Notes: generated by a model not told the origin, from the sequence alone. DNA of 64,000 bases from Halolamina sediminis (GCF_001282785.1 NZ_CVUA01000001.1:1922001-1986000), one strand, 5' to 3'. Counted from the stretch's first letter, positions 9,308 to 17,965 are shown. Made by a program: numbers and translations.

Positions 9308-10279
9308 GTGAGCGTTTCGGACCACCCGATCGCGCTCCGCCTCGAACAGCAGGTCGGCGGCGCCACGCGCCTGCTGGCGACGGTGATGGGGCTCCCGCTC
9401 GTCGACGGGATCTTCCCCGCGCTTGTCGTCGCCGGCGCGCTCACCACCGAGACCGGGGCGATCTCCCCCGGCGGCGTGCTCCAGACCGGCCTCCTCATCT
9501 TCGGCGGCTCGGCCACCGTCGCGGTCATCCTCGCGGAGATGGAGGGCACGCCGACCGAGAAGGCAAGCTCCGTGCTGCTGGTCGGCGCCGTCCTCGTCCC
9601 GATCGCGGTCGTCGAGGCGGCGTTCGCCCAGACGCTGTACTCGCTGTTCGACCCCGACGTGTTCCAGCGCTTCGCCGGCCTGGTGATCCTCGCGATCGCC
9701 GCGAAAACCGCCAGCGCCGAGGTCGGCACGTACCTCCCGGGCCCCGGCGCGATCGTCGGGCTGGGGATGATCGCCAGCTTCCGCGGCGGTGCCGAGCTTT
9801 CGATGAACTTCGAACTCGCGACGCTGCTGCCCGCGGCCGCCGCCGCCGGGACCGGCGTCGCGTTCGCGCTCGGCGTCGCCCTCGGCGCGCCGACGCTGCA
9901 GGGCGCGGTCGACATCGATCGCTTCCGGTTCGGGAGCTCGGTCGCGTTGGGGATGCTCGCAGTCGACGTGCTCGGCCTGCTGGCGACCGAACAGCCCGTC
10001 GCGCTGGGCGTGCTCGCGGTGACGGCGCTGCTGTCCTACGACCCCGACTCGGCCGAGGAGAGCGAGGAGGCAACGCCCGACGAGTCCGAGTCCGACGAAC
10101 CGTCGACGACGTACAGCCCCGACGCCGACAGCGAGGACCGACCCGTCGACATCGCCGCGGAGCTGGCGGTCGACCGGGACGACAATTCGGGCGCGATGAG
10201 TGCGGCCGACGGGGGGAGTGTCGAGCGTGACGCCGCCGAGGAGTCGCCCGACGAGCCGGAGCGACCGCCGTACCTCTAG
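9308..10279 (+). CDS. Polytopic membrane protein, DUF5794-like
   Basis: The 323-residue protein has roughly 225 residues of hydrophobic segments (LLATVMGLPLVDGIFPALVVAGAL; LLIFGGSATVAVILAEMEG; LAIAAKTASAEVGTYLPGPGAIVGLGMI) and then a disordered, very acidic tail rich in Asp, Glu and Ser. It resembles a haloarchaea-specific family I know as DUF5794; that name is from memory. Start GTG 9308. Its stop shares the palindrome CTAG with the stop of the convergent gene. Function unknown. Confidence 0.8.
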   Translation: MSVSDHPIALRLEQQVGGATRLLATVMGLPLVDGIFPALVVAGALTTETGAISPGGVLQTGLLIFGGSATVAVILAEMEGTPTEKASSVLLVGAVLVPIAVVEAAFAQTLYSLFDPDVFQRFAGLVILAIAAKTASAEVGTYLPGPGAIVGLGMIASFRGGAELSMNFELATLLPAAAAAGTGVAFALGVALGAPTLQGAVDIDRFRFGSSVALGMLAVDVLGLLATEQPVALGVLAVTALLSYDPDSAEESEEATPDESESDEPSTTYSPDADSEDRPVDIAAELAVDRDDNSGAMSAADGGSVERDAAEESPDEPERPPYL

Positions 10280-10971
10280 CGGCGGCTGAGCCACCAGACC
10301 GCGGCGACCCCGAGCAGCACCGTCACGCCGCCGAGGAAGAACAGCAGCCCCGGCGGGAGCGCGAGTGCATCTTCTGCGGCCCGGACCGCCTCGGGCGTCG
10401 GCGTCGCCGTGGGCTCCGGCGTCGTCTGGGCGATCCCGATGTCGCCGGACTCCGTCTCGGTCGCGACTTTTGTGGCCGTCCCGTCGGCGCCGGTTTCGTA
10501 CTCCCCGGCGCCGCCGGTCTGCCCGAACGGTAGCGGGAGCTCGCCGAAGTACGCCTGCACGAGCAGACTCGTGAGCCCCAGCGCCGCGACCGCGCCGACG
10601 AGCCGGGAGAGCGCCGCCTTCAGCCCGGTCGTCTCCTCTTCCGTGCCGGCGTAGACGATCAGCGGCGCGTCCGCCGGGCCGTACACCGTCATCTCGCGCC
10701 CCTTCTCGGAGTACACCGTATCGACCGGCTCGATCAGGCCGGCGTCCTCGAGGTTGCCGATGTGGTACTGGGCGTTCTGGAGCGAGAGGTCCAGCCGGTC
10801 GGCGACGCCGGAGGGTGTAGCGGGGTCGTCGTGGAACTCACGCAGCATCTCCCGGGCGGTGTCCGAGGAGAGCGCGGCGAGGGTCTCGCCGGCCTCCTCG
10901 CTGTCGACGCCGAGCACCCGTGGCTCGGGGTCGGGGTCGGCGTCGGGGGTGGAGGGCAGTATGTCGACCAT
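10276..10971 (-). CDS. Membrane-anchored ArsR-type winged-helix regulator
   Basis: The 231-residue protein has an N-terminal winged helix (residues about 25-95; TPSGVADRLDLSLQNAQYHIGNLEDAGLIEPVDTVYSEKG) of the ArsR/helix-turn-helix-20 type. Two hydrophobic segments follow (about 130-150 and 205-228), separated by a Thr/Pro/Glu-rich linker. This layout puts the DNA-binding domain in the cytoplasm and the linker outside. Haloarchaea carry several such membrane-tethered regulators. It is convergent with the DUF5794-like gene, sharing the 4-nt CTAG. Target genes unknown. Confidence 0.85.
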   Translation of the reverse strand: MVDILPSTPDADPDPEPRVLGVDSEEAGETLAALSSDTAREMLREFHDDPATPSGVADRLDLSLQNAQYHIGNLEDAGLIEPVDTVYSEKGREMTVYGPADAPLIVYAGTEEETTGLKAALSRLVGAVAALGLTSLLVQAYFGELPLPFGQTGGAGEYETGADGTATKVATETESGDIGIAQTTPEPTATPTPEAVRAAEDALALPPGLLFFLGGVTVLLGVAAVWWLSRR

Positions 10972-11032
10972 ACAGTCCGGGTTTCGTGCGGTCCGTTGAA
11001 ACTCTGTTCCCTCTCGGGCGACCCAGCGTCGC

Positions 11033-12400
11033 TCAGTCGCCCCGCTCGGGCACGACTAGCACGCGCAGGTCGTTCACGTTGGTCCCCGTCGGGCCAGTCA
11101 CGAGCGCCGCGTCGCGGTCGGCGAGGTAGCCAAGCGAGTCGTTGCGGCCGAGCGCGTCGCGGGCGACCTTTCGGTCCTCGACCGTTCCGCCGTCGACGAG
11201 CGCGCCCGCGGCGTCGGTCGCGCCGTCGCGGCCGTCCGTGTCGATCGCAGCCACGACGAGTTCGTCGCCGGCGCCGTCGGCGCTACCGGCCAGCGAGAGT
11301 CCGGCGGAAAGCGCGAACTCGAGGTTCGGGCCGCCCTCACCCTCGCCGTGGACGTCGACGGTCGCTTCCCCACCGGAGAGCAGGACTGCGGGCGGTTCGA
11401 CCGGGTCGCCGGCGATCGCGGCCTCCTCGGCGATCGCAACGTGTGTCGGTGCAGTCGCGCGTGCCACGCCGCGGACACGCGAGGAGAGCACGCAGGGCTC
11501 GTACCCCCGCTCTGCGGCCGCCGCCGCCGCGGCATCGATGGCCGTCCGAGCGCCGGCGACGACGTGGGTCGTGCCGAGAAGCTCCGCATCCGTGCCGGGC
11601 GTTTCGGGGAACTCGCCCGCGTCGCCGGCATCGAGGTGGGTGCGGACCGTCGGTACGTCGATCCCGTGGCGGCCGATCACCGCGAGCGCGTCGGCGTACG
11701 TCGTCCCGTCGGGCACGGTCGGCCCCGAACCGATCACCGGCGGCGGATCGCCGACCACGTCGCTCATCGCGAGCGTGTGCACCGTGGCGGGGGCGGCCGC
11801 CGCCGCAAGCCGCCCGCCTTTCGCTCGGGAGATGTGCTTCCGGACGGCGTTGATCTCGTCGATGTCGGCGCCGGCGTCGAGCAGCGCGCGGGTCGATCGC
11901 CGGAGGTCGCCGACGGAGAGCTCGCCCGCGGGCGCGGCCAGCAGCGCGCTCGCGCCGCCCGTGACGGCCGCGAGCACGAGCGTGCGCTCGTCCGCGGTCT
12001 CGGTCAGTTCGAGCAGTTCCTCGGTGGCTGCGACGCCCTCGGGGGTCGGAAGCGGGTGGCCGCCGCCCTCGACGGCCACCGGGCCGATCGACCCGCCGGC
12101 CGCGGGGTCGGCCTCGGGAACGACGATCAGGCCGTCGTCGATCCGGTCGCCGAGGCGGGCGTCGAGCGCCCGGACGATCCCCGGCGCGGCCTTGCCGCCG
12201 CCGAGGACGAGCACGCGGTCGAACTCGGCGAAGTCGACGGTGGCGCTCTCGTCGGTAGTGATTTCGAGGCTGTCGTTGTCGACGGCAAGGGCGTCACGGG
12301 TCGCGTGCTCGGGGTCGACGCCCCGGACCCCCGCCGCGAGGCAGTCGAGCGCGACCTCGTGGGCGGGTGAGCGGGCGTGGCTCTCGCGGTTCTCGAACAC
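11033..12400 (-). CDS. Glycerate 2-kinase (GckA/MOFRL type)
   Basis: The 455-residue protein matches the class II glycerate kinases: VLVLGGGKAAPGIVRAL, GGGHPLPTPEG, VTGGASALLAAPAG, the INAVRKHIS signature, LSGGEATV, and the C-terminal MOFRL-like AIDTDGRDGATDAAGALVDG. It phosphorylates D-glycerate, probably giving 2-phosphoglycerate for glycolysis. I choose GTG 12400 (VFENRESH): a TTTTGC box sits 27 nt upstream, while the longer open frame runs through the divergent gene. Full-length. Confidence 0.9.
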   Translation of the reverse strand: MFENRESHARSPAHEVALDCLAAGVRGVDPEHATRDALAVDNDSLEITTDESATVDFAEFDRVLVLGGGKAAPGIVRALDARLGDRIDDGLIVVPEADPAAGGSIGPVAVEGGGHPLPTPEGVAATEELLELTETADERTLVLAAVTGGASALLAAPAGELSVGDLRRSTRALLDAGADIDEINAVRKHISRAKGGRLAAAAAPATVHTLAMSDVVGDPPPVIGSGPTVPDGTTYADALAVIGRHGIDVPTVRTHLDAGDAGEFPETPGTDAELLGTTHVVAGARTAIDAAAAAAAERGYEPCVLSSRVRGVARATAPTHVAIAEEAAIAGDPVEPPAVLLSGGEATVDVHGEGEGGPNLEFALSAGLSLAGSADGAGDELVVAAIDTDGRDGATDAAGALVDGGTVEDRKVARDALGRNDSLGYLADRDAALVTGPTGTNVNDLRVLVVPERGD

Positions 12401-12422
12401 GTCCCCGGCTGGGGCGGCGGCG

Positions 12423-12431
12423 AGCAAAACG
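12423..12431 (-). promoter_or_regulatory. TATA-like element of the glycerate kinase gene
   Basis: On the minus strand this reads CGTTTTGCT, centred about 27 nt before GTG 12400. It supports that non-ATG start and a leaderless transcript. Confidence 0.5.
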
Positions 12432-12491
12432 GTTCGGGGTGGGGAGCGCGCTTCGTCACGGTCAAGGCCCACGGGGGCGGAACCGGTCTCA

Positions 12492-14162
12492 ATGAGTGAT
12501 TCGGACGGCAGCGTGCGGGTCGTGGGGACCGCGCACGTCTCCGCCGAGAGCGTCCGGGAGGTCGAGGAGACCATCGAGGCGGAGCGCCCGGACGTGGTCG
12601 CCGTCGAACTGGACGAGGGGCGGTACAACCAGATGCGCGGCGAGGAGCCCGAGGACCTGAACGCGGGCGACCTGCTGGAGGGGAACACCGTGTTCCAGTT
12701 CCTCGCGTACTGGATGCTCTCGTACGTGCAGGCACGGATGGGCGACCGCTTCGACATCCAGCCCGGCGCGGAGATGCTCGCGGCTGTCGAGACCGCGGAG
12801 GATCTGGACATCGAGCTCGCGCTGGTCGACCGGGACATCCAGGAGACGATCCGGCGGTTCTGGGCGCGGATGGGGATCTTCGAGAAGCTCCGGGTCGTCG
12901 GCTCGCTGGCGTTCGGGATCACCGACCCCCGGATCGGCGGCGTCGTGTTCGGCCTCCTCGTGGGGATCGTGCTCGGGCCGATCCTCGGGATCTTCGGCGG
13001 CGCGGTCGGCGTCACCCAACCGTTGCTCGTCGGGCTCACCGGCAGCGCGCTGGTCGGGCTGGTCGCGGCGTACGGGCTCTCGGAGGTGACGCTGCGCGCG
13101 CTGGACGACGACGTGCTGGCGCTGGGTGTCGCCGCCGCGGGCGCGGTCGGCCTCGGCGCGTTCGCCGGCGTCGGCCTCGGCTTGACCGACGCGCTGGTCA
13201 CGCAGTACCTCGGCAACTTCGTGATCACCGCGGTCGGGTCGATGACGCTCGGGCTCTCGGCGGGGCTGGTCGTCGGCGCCGTCGTCGCGGCCGCGATGGG
13301 GCTGGTGCTCGATCAGGGCGAGCCGGCCGACGAGGAGATGGAGGAGCTGCTCGACCCCGACGAGCTGACCGACACCGACGTGGTGACCGCGATGATGGAG
13401 GAGTTTCGGGAGTTCTCCCCCGGCGGCGCCGAGGCGCTGATCGACGAACGCGACGCCTACATCGCCCACAACCTCGTCGATCTGCGCGAGCAGGGGAAAG
13501 ACGTGGTCGCGATCGTCGGCGCGGGCCACCAGCAGGGGATCGAAGCGTACCTCGCTCATCCGGAGCGCCTGCCGCCGAAGTCGTCGCTGACCGGCCAGAA
13601 GGAGCGTCTACTCCCGTGGGGGAAGATCGTCGCGGTCGGCATCACCGGCGCGTTCGTCGCCTTCTTCGTGCTGCTGGCGATGGCGGGCGTCGAGGACCGC
13701 TTCCTGCTCGAACTGTTCGGGGCGTGGTTCGTGGTCAACGGCGTGTTCGCCGCGGGGCTCGCGCGGCTTGCGGGCGCGCGCTGGCCGTCGGCGCTGGTCG
13801 GCGGCTCGGTCGCGTGGCTCACCTCCGTGAACCCCCTGCTCGCGCCGGGCTGGTTCGCGGGCTACGTCGAACTCCGGTACACGACCGTCAACGTCGGCGA
13901 CATCGACACGCTGAACGGGCTCCTCGACGATCAGGAGACGCCGTTGGGCGAGCTGGTGGGGCAGATGTTCGAGGTGCCGCTGTTCAAGCTCATCATGATC
14001 GTCGCGTTGACGAACGTCGGCAGCTTCGTCGCGTCGTTCCTGTTCGCGCTGTACGTGCTGCCCGCGTTCTTCGGCGATATCGGCGGGGCCGCGGCGGTGC
14101 CGGAGCTGCTGATCGAGGGAGCGCGCAACAGCGCCCGTACGGTCTGGGGGTGGGTCGCGTGA
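12492..14162 (+). CDS. TraB-family membrane protein
   Basis: The 556-residue protein begins with the TraB/PrgY domain (GSVRVVGTAHVSAESVREVEE, VAVELDEGRYNQM, HNLVDLREQGKDVVAIVGAGH), a fold related to TIKI metalloproteases that carries conserved HxS, Glu and Arg residues. Hydrophobic helices from about residue 150 to 280 and again from about 375 to the end flank or interrupt it. In archaea the function is not established. The stop overlaps the next gene's GTG by 3 nt (GTGA), so co-translation with the site-2 protease gene is likely. Both may act in membrane proteolysis. Confidence 0.88.
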   Translation: MSDSDGSVRVVGTAHVSAESVREVEETIEAERPDVVAVELDEGRYNQMRGEEPEDLNAGDLLEGNTVFQFLAYWMLSYVQARMGDRFDIQPGAEMLAAVETAEDLDIELALVDRDIQETIRRFWARMGIFEKLRVVGSLAFGITDPRIGGVVFGLLVGIVLGPILGIFGGAVGVTQPLLVGLTGSALVGLVAAYGLSEVTLRALDDDVLALGVAAAGAVGLGAFAGVGLGLTDALVTQYLGNFVITAVGSMTLGLSAGLVVGAVVAAAMGLVLDQGEPADEEMEELLDPDELTDTDVVTAMMEEFREFSPGGAEALIDERDAYIAHNLVDLREQGKDVVAIVGAGHQQGIEAYLAHPERLPPKSSLTGQKERLLPWGKIVAVGITGAFVAFFVLLAMAGVEDRFLLELFGAWFVVNGVFAAGLARLAGARWPSALVGGSVAWLTSVNPLLAPGWFAGYVELRYTTVNVGDIDTLNGLLDDQETPLGELVGQMFEVPLFKLIMIVALTNVGSFVASFLFALYVLPAFFGDIGGAAAVPELLIEGARNSARTVWGWVA

Positions 14163-14830
14163 GCGCCCCGCGAGGCGGCGGCGAACGGTTCGACCCATCG
14201 CTGCGGTTCTCCGCGAGCGAGATCCAGGACCTCCTGATCGCGTGGCTCGCGCTGGGGCTCGCGTTCGCGATCTTCTTCGCCGGCGGCGGGAACCGCGCGA
14301 TCGCGCTGCTCACCGGGAATCCGACGGCGTTCGCGATCGCACTCGTGGTGTCGCTGCTGACTGCCGGGATAGGGTTCCTGCTCCACGAGATCGGCCACAA
14401 GGTGATGGCGGTACGGTACGGCAACATCGCGGCGTTCCGCGCGGAGTACAACATGCTGTTTCTGGCGATCATGAGCGCCTTTCTGGGGTTCATCTTCGCC
14501 GCGCCGGGGGCAGTCCACCACCGCGGCCGGCTGACCGACCGCCAGCACGGGCTGATCGCGCTGGCGGGGCCGGCGGTGAACATCGTGCTCGCGGCGGTGT
14601 TCGTCCCGCTGTGGGTGGGTGGGCTGACGCTCGACATCGGCCTGCTCGAACTGCTCGGGGGGCGCGGGCTCGCGGTGAACCTGTTCCTCGCGGCGTTCAA
14701 CATGATCCCCATCGGCGCGCTCGACGGGCGGACCGTGATCGACTGGAGCAAGGCAGTGTGGGTGGGCGTGTTCCTACCGAGTATCGCCGTGACGGTGTAC
14801 GTGGTGTTCGTGCTGGGTATCGGGTTCTGA
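14159..14830 (+). CDS. Site-2 protease-like M50 metalloprotease
   Basis: The 223-residue polytopic protein has the zinc motif HEIGH at residues 76-80 inside a membrane helix, and the second conserved motif NMIPIGALDG near residues 181-190, whose Asp is the third zinc ligand. It belongs to the compact archaeal S2P group without a PDZ domain and cleaves proteins within the membrane. The GTG start overlaps the TraB-family stop, so the two form an operon. The substrate may be a membrane-anchored regulator, but nothing here shows which. Confidence 0.9.
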   Translation: MSAPRGGGERFDPSLRFSASEIQDLLIAWLALGLAFAIFFAGGGNRAIALLTGNPTAFAIALVVSLLTAGIGFLLHEIGHKVMAVRYGNIAAFRAEYNMLFLAIMSAFLGFIFAAPGAVHHRGRLTDRQHGLIALAGPAVNIVLAAVFVPLWVGGLTLDIGLLELLGGRGLAVNLFLAAFNMIPIGALDGRTVIDWSKAVWVGVFLPSIAVTVYVVFVLGIGF

Positions 14831-14927
14831 GTTTTCGGCTTTGGAAGGGTAATCGCGGTTTTCTTGGGTTCGTCGGCGACCGCGACAGATGGGTTTCGGC
14901 TCTCGGCCACCGCAACCGCGACGGGAT

Positions 14928-15192
14928 CTCGATGCTTGGCAACTTGCGACCGCAGTGCGCCGGGCATGAAGCCCGGCGCGGCACCGAGTCCCCACCCCTC
15001 CCCCCGCCGGCGCCGACGATCGGCGCCGGCGAGGCATCCACCGCGACCGCTGCCGGCGGTGGCGCGCGACGTGAGCGCCTCCGTGCGCGAACGAGCGCGC
15101 GAGGGACGAGTGACTGAGCGACAGCGAAGGAACGAGTCGGCTGGGGAGGTGTGAGGGCTGTGCGGGGCGGTTGCGGTCTCAAGTGGTCTAGC
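14928..15192. repeat. Dispersed intergenic element, copy A
   Basis: The element is bounded by inverted ends ACTTGCGACCGCA (14942-14954) and TGCGGTCTCAAGT (15172-15184), with outer flanks CTCGATGCTTGGC and GGTCT. Inside are a 9-bp hairpin (14957-14979) and a perfect 12-bp hairpin with a 3-nt loop (15005-15031). The segment 15090-15170, read in reverse complement, matches copy B at 25885-25965. No protein is encoded. It may be a non-autonomous mobile element or a structured RNA/DNA repeat. Confidence 0.75.
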
Positions 15193-15195
15193 TCA

Positions 15196-15345
15196 CTCCG
15201 CGGTCGTGTTCGCGGTCAGGACACCGAACTCCGCGGTCAGGACACCGAACTCCGCGGTCAGGACACCGAACTCCGCGGTCGTGTTCGCGGTTCGAACACC
15301 GAATTCTGCGGTCAAGACACCGAACTCCGCAGTCAAGCCACGATC
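15196..15345. repeat. Tandem minisatellite, 21-nt period
   Basis: Around six units containing CCGCGGTCAGGACACC lie in direct tandem. Units at 15229-15249 and 15250-15270 are identical, a 33-nt hybrid unit occupies 15271-15303, and later units diverge (TCAAGACACC). The array starts directly after copy A of the dispersed element. The 21-nt period keeps short ORFs open in two frames, but none has a supporting signal. It is not a CRISPR array, since there are no spacers. Confidence 0.85.
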
Positions 15346-15470
15346 AGGACATCGACTCCGCACTCTCCACCGTCGTAGAAAGCACCCGAGCTACGCAGTA
15401 TCCCACACTTACCCAAACCCAGCAGGAGGGGAGCGGAGGACTTTTGCGCCGTCCTCCCGCCGCTTCTGAC

Positions 15471-16451
15471 ATGACCGAAGAGGAGGGGCTGACCTACTCC
15501 GAGGCGGGCGTTAACATCGCCGACAGCGAGGCGGCGACGGCCGCGCTGGTCGGCGCCGCCGGCGCCGCGGGCGAAGGCACCGATAGCGACTACGCCGGCC
15601 TGCTCGACATCGGCGACCGCTACCTCGCGCTGGCGACCGACGGCGTCGGCACGAAACTCCTCGTCGCCGAAGCAATGGCTGACTACTCCACCGTCGGGAT
15701 CGACTGCATCGCGATGAACGCCAACGACCTCGTCGCCGCGGGCGTGCGCCCGGTGGCGTTCGTCGACTACCTCGCGGTCGACGAGCCCGACGAGACGTTC
15801 GCCGAGCAGATCGGCGAAGGGCTCGCCGCCGGCGCCGAGGCTGCCGACCTCGAGCTCGTCGGCGGCGAGACTGCGGTGATGCCCGAGGTCGTGAAGGGGC
15901 TCGATCTCGCGGGCACCTGTGCGGGGCTGGCGGCGAAAGACGCCGTCTTCCCCGGCAGCGCCGAGGTCGGCGACGCGCTGGTGGGCTGGGAATCCTCCGG
16001 CATCCACTCCAACGGCCTCACGCTGGCCCGCGAGGCCGTCACCCGGGAGTACCAGTACACCGACCCCTACCCCGGCGAGCGCTACGACGCTGTCGGTGAC
16101 GCGCTACTGGAGCCGACGCGGCTCTACACCGACCTGCTCGACCCCATGCGCGCACACGACGTTCGCGCCGCGGCGCACGTCACCGGTGGCGGCTGGACCA
16201 ACCTCGAACGACTCGGGGATTTCCACTACGAGATCGACGACCCCTGGCCCCGGCAGGAGGTGTTCGACTTCGTGCAGGACCTCGGCGAGGTGAGCGACGA
16301 GGAGATGCACCGGACGTTCAACATGGGTACCGGGTTCGTCGCCGCCGTCGATCCCGAGCAGGCGAACTCGCTCGTGGGGGAGACGGACGGTCGCGTGATC
16401 GGGCAGGTGGAAGAGGGCGAGGGCGTCAGTATTCGCGGGCTGGAGCTGTAG
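15471..16451 (+). CDS. purM: Phosphoribosylformylglycinamidine cyclo-ligase (AIR synthetase)
   Basis: This enzyme forms the imidazole ring of AIR from FGAM with ATP in purine synthesis. The 326-residue protein has the PurM fold: TYSEAGVNI, LATDGVGTK, GIDCIAMNANDLVAAGVRPVAFVDY, GGETAVMPEV, SSGIHSNGLTLAR and HVTGGGWTNLERL. Length is normal. ATG 15471 starts the conserved region. The gene stands alone behind a 640-nt repeat-rich gap; a CTTTTG box at about 15451 is too close for a leaderless start at this ATG, so the promoter position is uncertain. Confidence 0.96.
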   Translation: MTEEEGLTYSEAGVNIADSEAATAALVGAAGAAGEGTDSDYAGLLDIGDRYLALATDGVGTKLLVAEAMADYSTVGIDCIAMNANDLVAAGVRPVAFVDYLAVDEPDETFAEQIGEGLAAGAEAADLELVGGETAVMPEVVKGLDLAGTCAGLAAKDAVFPGSAEVGDALVGWESSGIHSNGLTLAREAVTREYQYTDPYPGERYDAVGDALLEPTRLYTDLLDPMRAHDVRAAAHVTGGGWTNLERLGDFHYEIDDPWPRQEVFDFVQDLGEVSDEEMHRTFNMGTGFVAAVDPEQANSLVGETDGRVIGQVEEGEGVSIRGLEL

Positions 16452-16502
16452 CCGTCCGACTGGACAGAAGACACTTAGCAGGGTCGGGTCAACCGGGAAG
16501 CG

Positions 16503-17429
16503 ATGCCCTCCAGACGCGACGCGCTTGGCGTACTCGCCTGTGCACTCGGGAGCACCGCGCTCGCGGGGTGTCTCGGTGAGGGAGACGGATCACCGACCAC
16601 CGGAAGCGTGACTTCTTCCGAGGGTCCGACCGACGAGCCGTCGGCCACCCCCGAGCCGACGGCCGAACCAGCCGTGCTCGGGGACACACTCACCGTCGGC
16701 GGTGTCGATCTCACGCTCCGGCGTGTGGTCGCCCAGGGGTCGCTACTCACGGTTTACACCGATTCCGGCACCGTCACGGAGAACCCCAGCGGACGCTACG
16801 TCCTCGCGAAGCTGTCGACGACAGACGAGTCGGCCCCCCCGGCCGGCGAGTACGCGCTATCCGTCGACGGCTCCCCAGTCCGATCAGTCGTAGCGGGCGG
16901 GAACTTTTGGACAACACCGGGCGGGAGACGAACCCTTTACACACCACCCGAAGCCGCCGGCAGCGAGGGCCCCGGCGGCTGGCTGGCGTTCCCGGTCGAG
17001 GGCAGCCTCGCCGCGCAGTCACCCCGCCTCACCGTCGGTGGCGCATCGTGGCGACTCCCGGAGCGGGCCATCGAACGAATCCGGAAGCCGGCCGCCGAGT
17101 ACGAACTGGTGAGCTTCGACTACCCCGAGACGGTCGTACCGGAGGAGTCGTTCACGGTGTCAGTGACGGCCGAGAACGTCGGATCAGTGGCGGGGACGTT
17201 CCGCGGGATGCTGAACACGAGCGTCCAGTACGCCTCCTACCCCCGCCCGATCCGTCTCGATCTGGCGCCGGGCGAGCAGGGGACGTGGGAACTGTCCTAT
17301 GGTGTCAGAGAGGGACTGAACGAGCCGGGCGACAGCGGCGGCCTCCACCTCGAAACCGTCGGGGGTGACGCCGACGGGCGGATCGAAGCCGTCGCCGGCA
17401 CCGCAGTCGGAACGGCGACGGAGAACTAA
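16503..17429 (+). CDS. Tat-exported lipoprotein of unknown function
   Basis: The 308-residue protein opens with MPSRRDALGVLACALGSTALAGC: a twin-arginine motif, a short hydrophobic stretch and an LAGC lipobox, followed by a Ser/Thr/Pro/Glu-rich linker. It should be anchored by lipid on the outside of the membrane. The rest is beta-rich with no domain I can name; the end (ENVGSVAGTFRGMLNTSVQYA...LAPGEQGTWELSY) looks like an Ig-like or CARDB-type sandwich. A weak TTAG box lies about 27 nt before the ATG. It ends overlapping the convergent regulator by 4 nt. Confidence 0.8.
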   Translation: MPSRRDALGVLACALGSTALAGCLGEGDGSPTTGSVTSSEGPTDEPSATPEPTAEPAVLGDTLTVGGVDLTLRRVVAQGSLLTVYTDSGTVTENPSGRYVLAKLSTTDESAPPAGEYALSVDGSPVRSVVAGGNFWTTPGGRRTLYTPPEAAGSEGPGGWLAFPVEGSLAAQSPRLTVGGASWRLPERAIERIRKPAAEYELVSFDYPETVVPEESFTVSVTAENVGSVAGTFRGMLNTSVQYASYPRPIRLDLAPGEQGTWELSYGVREGLNEPGDSGGLHLETVGGDADGRIEAVAGTAVGTATEN

Positions 17430-17965
17430 GAGAGGTGACTCGCGATGTCCGCCTCGGTGATGATCCCCGCAGCCTCGCCGCCCTCCGTGACGATCACCGC
17501 CTTGTAGTGGTCGAGCAGGTTCCGGATCTCGTCGACGGTCGCGTCGGCGCTCACCGTCGGGAACGACTCGCTCATCACCTCGGCGACGGGCAGCTCGCCG
17601 ACGTTCTCGCCGGCGTGGACCACGTCGGACTGGGAGATCGAGCCCACCGGGACCCCGTTCTGAATCACCGGGAGCTGTGAGTACGCCTCCTCGTCCATCA
17701 GTTCGACCGCGTCGCTGACCGAGTCGTCCGGACTCACGTGGACCACGTTCTCGTGCATGAGGTCCGCCGCCCGGACAACCTCGCCCTCGGCCTCGTCGAG
17801 CGCTTCGACGATCCGCCGGAGCGTCGAGAGCCGCGGGTCCACGTCGTCGTTCTCGACGCGGGCGATCAACGGCTGGGAGACCTCGGCGCGTTCCGCCAGC
17901 GCCGACTGCGTCAGCCCCACCGCGTTCCGCCGCTCGCGCAGGTCCTCGGGTGTCGGCAGCTCCAT
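17426..17965 (-). CDS. HTH (Xre-type) protein with paired CBS domains
   Basis: The 179-residue protein has an N-terminal Cro/CI helix-turn-helix (residues about 7-60: LRERRNAVGLTQSALAERAEVSQPLIARVENDDVDPRLSTL) and two CBS domains (about 65-179; LMHENVVHVSPDDSVSDAVELM, VMSESFPTVSADATVDEIRNLL). Paired CBS domains usually bind adenine nucleotides, so this looks like an energy-sensing DNA-binding protein, a type common in archaea. An AT-rich box (AAATTAC) about 22-25 nt upstream suggests a nearly leaderless mRNA. Targets unknown. Confidence 0.9.
   Translation of the reverse strand: MELPTPEDLRERRNAVGLTQSALAERAEVSQPLIARVENDDVDPRLSTLRRIVEALDEAEGEVVRAADLMHENVVHVSPDDSVSDAVELMDEEAYSQLPVIQNGVPVGSISQSDVVHAGENVGELPVAEVMSESFPTVSADATVDEIRNLLDHYKAVIVTEGGEAAGIITEADIASHLS

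Noticed and set aside
15196-15345. Repeat cluster that might be taken for a CRISPR array
   Set aside because: Units are directly adjacent with no unique spacers, and the period is 21 nt.
15151-15378. 75-codon ORF through the minisatellite (repeated GQDTEL)
   Set aside because: Open only because the repeat period is a multiple of three; no start signal.
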